Source: Legionella sp. PATHC035
GTDB lineage: Bacteria; Pseudomonadota; Gammaproteobacteria; Legionellales; Legionellaceae
Reading direction: 5' to 3'
Length of the DNA stretch: 64,000 nucleotides
Assembly: GCF_026191115.1 (NCBI RefSeq)
Contig: NZ_JAPHOT010000001.1
Location: forward strand, 3,519,001 to 3,583,000
Every line of letters begins with the position of its first letter. The stretch's first letter is position 1. A program made the position numbers and the translations under genes. The notes beneath the pieces were generated by a model. It ran no database searches. It saw nothing but the letters and a program-made list of their open reading frames with translations, and was not told the DNA's origin. Positions 55,064 through 64,000 of the stretch are shown piece by piece.

Positions 55064-57430
55064 ATGCATGGACCTTTTTTTATAAAAAAAGTCGCAGTTC
55101 TGGGGGCTGGTGTTATGGGGGCACAGATTGCAGCGCACTGTGTTAACGCAGGCATTGAAACCTTACTTTACGATTTAGCGTCCAAAGAAGGAAACACGAA
55201 TGCACTGATTGATAAAGCAATAGCTAACCTGGGGAAATTGAAACCTGCTCCGCTTGCAACTGCTCAGACTGCAGCGTTATTGCAAGCACGAAACTACGAA
55301 CAACACCTGGCTGATTTATCCTCATGCGATTTAATTATTGAAGCCATTGCTGAACGATTGGATTGGAAAGAGGATTTATACAAGAGAATTTCTCCATTTT
55401 TAGCAGAACACTCTATTTTAGTGAGTAATACATCTGGTTTAAGTATTGATTCTTTGTGTTCTGTTTTACCGGAAATGCATAGAAGAAATTTTTGCGGTGT
55501 TCATTTTTTTAATCCTCCGCGTTACATGCATCTTGCCGAGCTTATTCCTGCAAAAACTACTGATAAAGAATTAGTAGATAATCTTGAAACTTGGTTGACT
55601 CGTTATTTGGGTAAAGGGGTGGTGCGCGCCAAAGATACTCCGAATTTTATTGGTAATCGAATTGGTGTATTTTCACTCTTAACGACCTTGTATCATGCTT
55701 TTGCTATGGATATGGGATTAGATGAAGTGGATGCATTAACAGGTCCTTTATTGGGAAGACCGAAGTCTGCGACTTTTCGCACCATGGATGTTGTTGGTCT
55801 AGATACCATGCAACATGTAATCAATACCATGCAACAACAGTTGCAAGATGACCCATGGCACGCTAGTTTCAAACTTCCAGAATGGCTCACTAATCTTATT
55901 AAAGAGGGGCATTTAGGACAAAAAACAGGCCAGGGTATTTATAGGAAAAATGGTAAGGTTATTGAAGTTTATGATATTAAATCGGCGACTTATCGTCCAG
56001 CTCAGCCTATGGTAAATGATGAGTTAAAAGCCATCATGAGTGAGTCTGATCCTGCTGTACGCATGAAAAAACTTATTACTTCTAATAACAAGCAAGCCCA
56101 ATTCTTGGCAAACTGTTTCAGAGATTTATTCCATTATTGCGCCTATCATCTTAAGGACATTGCGGATAATGTTAGAGACGTTGATTTGGCAATACGTTGG
56201 GGTTTTGGCTGGGTGCAAGGACCATTTGAAACATGGCAATTGGCTGATTTGACTCGAATGGCACAGTATATTGACCAAGCCATAAAAGATAAATCATCTC
56301 TTAGTACAGCCGAATTACCTGGATGGCTTTTTGAAATTGATGCCTTCTATACAGAAATAGGGGCTTATTCGCCACAAGTGAATGATTATCAGCCTCGAAG
56401 CCAATTGCCTGTTTACCATCGTCAATACTTTCCTGACCGCGTTATTAAGGAAACTGCACGGCCTACACCAGTGATTTATGAAAATGAGGGAGTGCGCTTA
56501 TGGAATTTTCAAGATGATGTCGCTGTAGTGAACTTTAAAAGCAAAGCGAACACAGTAGGACAGTCAGTTCTTGATGGACTGGAAGCGGCGGTTGAAATTG
56601 CAGAGAAACAATGTCGTGGTTTGATTATTTATCAACACGACGCGGCTAATTTCTGTTCGGGTGCTGACTTACGTGGTGTCCTCAATTTAATTAAAGACAA
56701 CAAAATGCATGCTTTGGATGACATGATTGCGCAATTTCAACGTGTGGCTTTGCGTTTGAAGTACAGTTCTATCCCAACTGTAGCCGCATTGAGAGGACGT
56801 GCTCTTGGTGGTGGTTGCGAATTAATGATGCATTGTGATGCTGTTGTTGCTGCCTTTGAGGCTTATCCAGGACTCGTTGAATTTGGTGTAGGATTGATAC
56901 CTGCTGGTGGTGGATGTAAGGAGATGGCAATGCGGGCTGCCCATCGGGCTCCAAAAGGCGATTTGATGGCAGTACTTCAGGGTTACTACCAACAAATTGC
57001 CACTGCACAAGTTGCAGGCTCAGCAGCTGATGCAATGCAGATGGGGTATTTACATAGTACAGACAGCTATGTGATGCACGCTGATGAGGTACTTAACGTG
57101 GCTTTGGCCAAGATTAATTTTATGCATGCAGCGAATTATCTGCCCCCTTTAAAGACACCATTTCAAATTGCTGGAATTGAAGGAAAAGCACGATTACAAG
57201 CAGGTTTAGTTAATTGGTTAGAAGGCGGTTTTATTTCTCAGCATGATTACTTTATTGCTACGCAATTGGCAACGGTACTTTGCGGTGGCAATCTCAATCA
57301 GAACACTTTCGTTGATGAAAACTGGATGCTTAAGTTGGAGCGAGAAGTGTTTATGAATCTTGCTGCATCACCATTAACTCAAGCACGGATTAGTCATTTA
57401 TTAGAAACTGGCAAGCCGTTACGTAATTAA
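55064..57430 (+). CDS. bifunctional 3-hydroxyacyl-CoA dehydrogenase / enoyl-CoA hydratase
   Basis: A 788-residue fatty-acid-oxidation enzyme with the dehydrogenase first and hydratase last, the reverse of enteric FadB and as in FadN. Rossmann loop AVLGAGVMGAQIAAH; NTSGLSIDSL; CGVHFFNPPRYMHLAELI; KDTPNFIGNRIG. Two helical repeats of the dehydrogenase follow (about 190-400), then a crotonase half with FCSGADLRG and RGRALGGGCELMMHCD (oxyanion hole). GAGGAAG precedes the ATG. Thiolase is 13 bases downstream. Confidence 0.9.
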   Translation: MHGPFFIKKVAVLGAGVMGAQIAAHCVNAGIETLLYDLASKEGNTNALIDKAIANLGKLKPAPLATAQTAALLQARNYEQHLADLSSCDLIIEAIAERLDWKEDLYKRISPFLAEHSILVSNTSGLSIDSLCSVLPEMHRRNFCGVHFFNPPRYMHLAELIPAKTTDKELVDNLETWLTRYLGKGVVRAKDTPNFIGNRIGVFSLLTTLYHAFAMDMGLDEVDALTGPLLGRPKSATFRTMDVVGLDTMQHVINTMQQQLQDDPWHASFKLPEWLTNLIKEGHLGQKTGQGIYRKNGKVIEVYDIKSATYRPAQPMVNDELKAIMSESDPAVRMKKLITSNNKQAQFLANCFRDLFHYCAYHLKDIADNVRDVDLAIRWGFGWVQGPFETWQLADLTRMAQYIDQAIKDKSSLSTAELPGWLFEIDAFYTEIGAYSPQVNDYQPRSQLPVYHRQYFPDRVIKETARPTPVIYENEGVRLWNFQDDVAVVNFKSKANTVGQSVLDGLEAAVEIAEKQCRGLIIYQHDAANFCSGADLRGVLNLIKDNKMHALDDMIAQFQRVALRLKYSSIPTVAALRGRALGGGCELMMHCDAVVAAFEAYPGLVEFGVGLIPAGGGCKEMAMRAAHRAPKGDLMAVLQGYYQQIATAQVAGSAADAMQMGYLHSTDSYVMHADEVLNVALAKINFMHAANYLPPLKTPFQIAGIEGKARLQAGLVNWLEGGFISQHDYFIATQLATVLCGGNLNQNTFVDENWMLKLEREVFMNLAASPLTQARISHLLETGKPLRN

Positions 57431-57443
57431 GGGAGATTTGAAA

Positions 57444-58628
57444 ATGACTAATGTATATATAGTTGACGCATTACGTACTCCTGTTGGTAAAGCACCTCGC
57501 GGTGTATTTAAAAATACCTTACCTGATGATTTACTCGCTCATGTGATCAAAAATTTAATGGAGCGTTATCCCTCAGTGGATCATCAAGAGATAGGGGATG
57601 TTGTCATAGGTTGTGCCATGCCTGAGGCAGAACAAGGTATGAATGTAGCTCGTATCGCTGCATTACTTGCTGACTTACCCCAATCAGTTCCTGCCATGAC
57701 AATCAATCGTTTTTGTTCTTCTGGAGTGCAAAGTATTGCTACCGTTGCAGAGACTATACGAACGGGCGACATACACTTGGCTTTAGCTGGCGGAGTTGAA
57801 AGCATGTCCATGGTCCCTTTAGGTGGAAATAAATACACAGCTAATCCCGCTATATTCAACAATGAAGATATCGCGATCGCATATGGAATGGGGATTACTG
57901 CAGAAAATGTTGCAAAACGCTGGGAAATTACTCGAGAACAACAAGATGAGTTTGCTGCTGAAAGTCATAAAAAAGCAGTAGCGGCTCAGCAGCGAGGTGA
58001 TTTTAAAGCGGAAATTTGTCCCATAGAAATTACATTAAGACAGGCTGATTTAGTTAACTCGACAACCGTAGTGAAGACGAAGTGGATCAATGAGGATGAA
58101 GGGCCACGAGCAGATACGTCCTATGAAGTCATTTCCAAATTAAAACCTGTTTTTGCCGCTAGAGGAACTGTCACGGCAGGAAACAGTTCACAAACCAGTG
58201 ATGGAGCAGGTATTGCTTTGCTGGCTAGTGAACACGCTGTGCGCCAATATAATTTAAAACCAATTGGACGATTGATGAGTTATGCCGTAGCGGGTGTTCC
58301 ACCTGATATTATGGGAATTGGCCCCATAAAAGCGATTCCAGTGGCCTTAAAGCGAGCAGGTATTACTGTAGACCAACTCGATTGGATAGAGCTTAATGAG
58401 GCTTTTGCCGCTCAGGCCCTGGCAGTAATTAAAGAACTTGATCTTCCTCGAAATAAGGTAAATCCCTTAGGGGGGGCTATTGCCCTAGGACATCCTTTGG
58501 GCGCTACTGGGGCAATCAGAACTGCTACTTTATTGCATGGTCTCAGGAGGATTAAAGGACGATATGGAATGGTAACGATGTGTATTGGAACGGGCATGGG
58601 AGCCGCTGCAATATTTGAAGCCTTATAA
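57444..58628 (+). CDS. fadA: acetyl-CoA C-acyltransferase (thiolase)
   Basis: A 394-residue thiolase. Nucleophile Cys in [12 protein letters not shown], the [11 protein letters not shown] motif, His in [15 protein letters not shown], and the second Cys in [15 protein letters not shown]. It cleaves 3-ketoacyl-CoA, finishing each beta-oxidation round. The ATG at 57444 has GGGAGA seven bases ahead; a TTG two codons earlier is less likely. Follows the bifunctional enzyme in one transcript. The repeat after it may end transcription. Confidence 0.93.
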   Translation: MTNVYIVDALRTPVGKAPRGVFKNTLPDDLLAHVIKNLMERYPSVDHQEIGDVVIGCAMPEAEQGMNVARIAALLADLPQSVPAMTINRFCSSGVQSIATVAETIRTGDIHLALAGGVESMSMVPLGGNKYTANPAIFNNEDIAIAYGMGITAENVAKRWEITREQQDEFAAESHKKAVAAQQRGDFKAEICPIEITLRQADLVNSTTVVKTKWINEDEGPRADTSYEVISKLKPVFAARGTVTAGNSSQTSDGAGIALLASEHAVRQYNLKPIGRLMSYAVAGVPPDIMGIGPIKAIPVALKRAGITVDQLDWIELNEAFAAQALAVIKELDLPRNKVNPLGGAIALGHPLGATGAIRTATLLHGLRRIKGRYGMVTMCIGTGMGAAAIFEAL

Positions 58629-58636
58629 TCGGTTAT

Positions 58637-58720
58637 TGTACCCGGGTTAGCATAGCGTAATCCGGGATAATCTAAGCCGCATAAACCCGGATTATGCTGT
58701 GCTGATCCGGGCTAAAAAAG
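58637..58720. repeat. CCCGGGTT-family palindromic repeat
   Basis: ACCCGGGTTAGCATAGCG and GCTGTGCTGATCCGGGC form the outer arms, with ATCCGGGATAAT and ACCCGGATTATG inside. It aligns with the copy at 54955-55045 along most of its length. It lies between the thiolase stop and the convergent infA gene and may serve as terminator. Confidence 0.75.
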
Positions 58721-58825
58721 CGAACAGATCCTGGCTGCAATCCTGAATAGTTATCAAAGTCACGCCTTGCTATCCTGGGTTTAGGTCACACCTTGTGAAG
58801 AAAAGATTTTTAATTAGGAAGTCGC

Positions 58826-59047
58826 TTAGTTTTTATCGCGGAAAATGATGCGGCCTTTAGTTAAGTCATAGGGGGTTAACTCGACTTTAACTTTATCACC
58901 AGTCAAAATTCTAATGTAATTTTTACGCATACGACCAGATATGTGGGCAGTAATAACATGTCCATTTTCTAATTCAACACGAAACATGGTGTTGGGTAGG
59001 GTATCTATAACAGTACCAGCCATTTCTATATGATCTTCTTTTGCCAT
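58826..59047 (-). CDS. infA: translation initiation factor IF-1
   Basis: A 73-residue OB-fold protein, [15 protein letters not shown] through [29 protein letters not shown], practically the standard IF-1. It binds the ribosomal A site during initiation. In many gammaproteobacteria it sits between clpA and aat; here the SH2-like gene lies between infA and aat. Confidence 0.98.
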   Translation of the reverse strand: MAKEDHIEMAGTVIDTLPNTMFRVELENGHVITAHISGRMRKNYIRILTGDKVKVELTPYDLTKGRIIFRDKN

Positions 59048-59187
59048 AGGTCTCTCAGTGATGTACCAAATTTATAATGTTTATTATGCATGTATACTGC
59101 ACTAAAATGAAGAAAATGGCAATCCAAGCATGTCAAAAATTAACTATTATGTCATTCTATAAGGACAGTTTTCCTAAAAATGATTTA

Positions 59188-59757
59188 TTAAGATAAGTTC
59201 GAGCCTAAATTTTTATTGATGTGACTTAAATGAGGAATCATCTCTGTTATAAACACATCACCAATATAGCCCAAAAAGTGTTTTTCTTTACTCGCCTCTG
59301 CAGCGCCTGGTCTAATCAGTCCACTCAAATCAAATTTATACTCTTCTTTTTTAAGCTCGTTGATCAGCAGCTTAACTTGATCTGGGGTCGCGTTGTGTTC
59401 AAATAGACTCTCAGCGGTATTGATAAACTTTTGCATGTCTTCATCAAATTTTTTTTTATCATCCGCGTATTTTCTTTTTACCTCAAGCGTATCAGTGAAA
59501 GCGGGTTCTCTAGGTGGCCTAGGAACCTTTTTCCAACCGTCACTGGTCAAACCAAATCGGATATTTTTCACCATCTCATGCTCTTGTGAGTAATATGAAA
59601 CGGTCATGAATCCTCGAACATTATCATCTTCCCTGATTAAAAATACTGATTTAGTTTCTTTTTTCTTGGCATCGTTGCTTTCCAAAATCTTATGCAATTG
59701 ATCTTCTTTCATTTTTCCAAAAATAACAGGAACCTTTGACACAGTTTTTGATTCCAT
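59188..59757 (-). CDS. SH2-like domain protein, candidate effector
   Basis: A 189-residue soluble protein with no signal peptide. Residues about 9-79 follow SH2 architecture: IFGKM and helix EDQLHKILE (as FFGKI ... AEEML in Grb2), the beta-B strand SVFLIRED with the phosphotyrosine-binding Arg42, RGFMTVSYYS (beta-C), MVKNIRFGL (beta-D, Asn where His is common), and DGWKKV. The remaining 110 residues are charged with a Pro-rich start (PRPPREPAF) and helical. Legionella species are known to carry SH2 domains that bind host phosphotyrosine. Recognition is from pattern only. It stands alone between infA and aat. Confidence 0.6.
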   Translation of the reverse strand: MESKTVSKVPVIFGKMKEDQLHKILESNDAKKKETKSVFLIREDDNVRGFMTVSYYSQEHEMVKNIRFGLTSDGWKKVPRPPREPAFTDTLEVKRKYADDKKKFDEDMQKFINTAESLFEHNATPDQVKLLINELKKEEYKFDLSGLIRPGAAEASKEKHFLGYIGDVFITEMIPHLSHINKNLGSNLS

Positions 59758-59880
59758 AGGAAAATACTCCAGGTTGTTTACTGCATTACATTATCATCTC
59801 ATGAGGTTACAATCGGTTGAAATGATAATGAATGATCCGCCTTGTATAATGATAGTACAGGATTCTTGCTATTTGAAATA

Positions 59881-60555
59881 TTAAGTCAAGGTGATATTCC
59901 ATGAACCTTGCTTCGTAGGATGCTCTAATGATTGGTGCAACAGATGAAGAAATTCTTTACGTTCAATAATTTTTGCGCCTAGGCTTTGTAGATGACTGGT
60001 GGGAATTTGGCAATCAATAAAATCAAAATTCCATTTTGCCATAGTTTTGCATAAATAATAAAAAGCAATTTTTGATCCATCCGTAATTTTATGGAACATG
60101 GACTCACCAAAAAAAACGCGTCCTATGCTGAGCCCATAAAGACCTCCGACCAATTCATTTTTATACCATATTTCAAAAGAATGCGCATAACCCATTGTAT
60201 GCAATTGGCTATAGGCCTCAATCATTTCTTGAGTAATCCAGGTATTATTCATACGACCAGAGCAAGTGGCACATGCCATAATGACCTCTCTAAATACAGT
60301 ATCTACAGTAAAGCTAAAGGGTTTTTTTAGTGATTTTTGTAAGCTACGAGATACTTTGAATTCAGTAGGAATTAATATGAGTCTTGGATTTGGGGACCAC
60401 CAAAGAATAGGTGTTCCTGGTTCGTACCAGGGAAACACTCCTTGTCGATAAGCTTGAAGTATCCGTTGAGGAGATAAATCCCCCCCAATAAATAATAAAC
60501 CCTGATCATCACAAGTTTCTGGGTTTGGAAAGGAGTAGGTTTCATTATAACTCAA
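59881..60555 (-). CDS. aat: leucyl/phenylalanyl-tRNA-protein transferase
   Basis: A 224-residue N-end-rule enzyme that adds Leu or Phe to proteins with N-terminal Arg or Lys. FPNPETCDDQGLLFIGGDLSPQRILQAYRQGVFPWY and the core NTWITQEMIEAY, GYAHSFEIW, LVGGLYGLSIGRVFFGESMF, FIDCQIPTSHL are diagnostic. Normal length. Position between infA and trxB matches the gammaproteobacterial order. Confidence 0.97.
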   Translation of the reverse strand: MSYNETYSFPNPETCDDQGLLFIGGDLSPQRILQAYRQGVFPWYEPGTPILWWSPNPRLILIPTEFKVSRSLQKSLKKPFSFTVDTVFREVIMACATCSGRMNNTWITQEMIEAYSQLHTMGYAHSFEIWYKNELVGGLYGLSIGRVFFGESMFHKITDGSKIAFYYLCKTMAKWNFDFIDCQIPTSHLQSLGAKIIERKEFLHLLHQSLEHPTKQGSWNITLT

Positions 60556-60644
60556 TACAATCTCCTGGATTTATCTGGGATTTTTTCTCTCATAGGACCT
60601 TTTTGTATTCTACAATTATTATAAACAAGAATTGGAGGAAGCAA

Positions 60645-61286
60645 TTGGATTATTTGTATAGTTTAGGAAATATTTTAATTCTTCTTAGTCTTAGCTTTAG
60701 GAAAGTGCTTATTATTCGCACAATATTTGTGCTATCTGATTTATCTTTTTTACTTTACGGAGCTTTAGCTAATGTACCTCCCGTTGCATTTTGGGCTATC
60801 GCATCATTAATTATTAATTTTGTGCAGATAGGCATTTTGTTAAGAGACATGATACCTAGGGATTTACCTTATGATTTGCAACAAATCAAAGATTTATTTT
60901 TCTCGGATATGCAAACGAGTGACTTTATTCGTTTGATTAAAATAAGCTCTAGCGGTACTTCGAGTAACAAAAAAATATTAACGAAGGGAAGCCCCGTAGA
61001 AAATCTCATGTTGATTACTAAAGGCAAAGTTTATATCGAAGTAGAGAATGGTATTCTTGAGTTAGGCCCTTATCACTTTATCGGTGAGATGAGTTATTTT
61101 AGAGATGGGAAAGCGAACACTACAATTCATGCACGAGAACCTGTAGATTATTTATATTGGCGATATTCCGATTTACAGCGCTTGCAAGAAAGAAAACCCC
61201 CTTTGTTTATGAAAATGGTTGAGGCTATGGGAAAAGATATTATTTTGAAAATGCTCAAACAACAAAAAGCCCCTGAGGCTTCATAA
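60645..61286 (+). CDS. membrane protein with Popeye/cNMP-binding-like domain
   Basis: A 213-residue protein. It starts at TTG with GGAGG six bases ahead, which avoids overlap with the divergent aat start. Three hydrophobic segments (about residues 5-20, 25-45, 50-65) are followed by a cytoplasmic cyclic-nucleotide-binding-like beta-barrel (LTKGSPVENLMLITKGKVYIEV, LGPYHFIGEMSYFRDG). The topology, the YLYSLGNILILL opening and the LRDMIPRDLPYDL juncture recall Popeye-domain proteins. The phosphate-binding cassette looks incomplete (GEMSYFRDGKANTTI, no clear Arg-Ala), so cAMP binding is uncertain. Function unknown. Confidence 0.7.
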   Translation: MDYLYSLGNILILLSLSFRKVLIIRTIFVLSDLSFLLYGALANVPPVAFWAIASLIINFVQIGILLRDMIPRDLPYDLQQIKDLFFSDMQTSDFIRLIKISSSGTSSNKKILTKGSPVENLMLITKGKVYIEVENGILELGPYHFIGEMSYFRDGKANTTIHAREPVDYLYWRYSDLQRLQERKPPLFMKMVEAMGKDIILKMLKQQKAPEAS

Positions 61287-61299
61287 TGAGCATAATCTG

Positions 61300-61395
61300 G
61301 ATTTCACGCAGCGGAACTTCCCATCCCGAAAGAGCAGAGACTCCCTGTGTAACATAGTGCTGCAGCAAGGAACTCTGCGTTGCATTCGGATGACA
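61300..61395. repeat. GTCATCC/GGATGAC-family palindromic repeat
   Basis: CTTCCCATCCCGAAAGAGCAG and GACTCCCT on the left, and AGGAACTCTGCGTTGC with ATTCGGATGACAAC on the right, form an imperfect palindrome aligned with the element at 45230-45325. It separates the convergent cNMP-like gene and trxB. Confidence 0.65.
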
Positions 61396-61425
61396 ACAAA
61401 AAACTCCGATAAGGCCTCTGAGGAT

Positions 61426-64000
<2,575 letters not shown>

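Overview
The window is AT-rich gammaproteobacterial chromosome, very probably from a Legionella species. Three things point there: the flaA-flaG-fliD-fliS block beside accD-folC, an EnhA-type L,D-transpeptidase, and an LspD/LspE type II secretion pair. Eukaryotic-like or orphan ORFs sit among housekeeping genes, and one of them looks like an SH2-domain protein. The species cannot be fixed from sequence reading alone. No transposase, integrase, phage module, rRNA operon or CRISPR array was seen. Most of the sequence is coding, with many 1-32 nt overlaps that suggest operons.

Layout. 1-5.4 kb: the tail of a 2-oxoacid-dehydrogenase E2-like acyltransferase, a DUF5676-like membrane protein, FimV with a 22-copy six-residue repeat, an orphan coiled-coil protein and an outer-membrane barrel. 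5.7-12.5 kb: truA, trpF, trpB, trpA, glnS, cysS. 12.6-16.7 kb: a tripartite drug-efflux operon (outer-membrane factor, adaptor, 14-TM MFS pump). 16.9-21.8 kb: T2SS ATPase lspE and secretin lspD, then a histidine-rich miniprotein and a small orphan. 22-26.8 kb: a DHFR/RibD-like reductase, an NCS2 purine permease, a kinase-acetyltransferase fusion, an AAC(6')-like acetyltransferase and a TfoX-N protein. 26.9-31.8 kb: tRNA-Met, a DegQ/HtrA protease, pgeF, rluD, miaB. 32-35.4 kb: an MFS carrier, an EnhA-type transpeptidase and a Ser/Thr-rich exported protein. 35.7-39.7 kb: the flagellar filament operon under a clear sigma-28 promoter. 40-43.5 kb: accD, folC, dedD-like SPOR gene, cvpA. 43.5-50.1 kb: nadD, holA, lptE, leuS, lnt on the minus strand. 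50.3-58.6 kb: PHA synthase, then a plus-strand run of saccharopine/lysine-dehydrogenase-like protein, ALDH7, bifunctional beta-oxidation enzyme and thiolase. 58.8-64 kb: infA, an SH2-like orphan, aat, a Popeye/cNMP-binding-like membrane protein, trxB and the 5' part of ftsK. The infA-aat-trxB-ftsK order echoes other gammaproteobacteria.

How genes work together. LspD and LspE are the outer-membrane pore and motor of the T2SS. The flagellar genes supply filament, cap and chaperone. The 52.3-58.6 kb genes look like a catabolic block for lysine and fatty acids, next to an enzyme that stores acyl units as polyhydroxyalkanoate. The efflux trio forms one pump across both membranes.

Intergenic regions carry two recurrent families of short palindromic repeats, one with CCCGGGTT/AACCCGGG-type arms and one with GTCATCC/GGATGAC-type arms, plus one 146-bp element bounded by perfect 14-bp inverted repeats. 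The most unusual items are the SH2-like protein at 59.2 kb, the Popeye-like protein at 60.6 kb, the APH-GNAT fusion at 24.2 kb, and the histidine-rich miniprotein at 21.1 kb.
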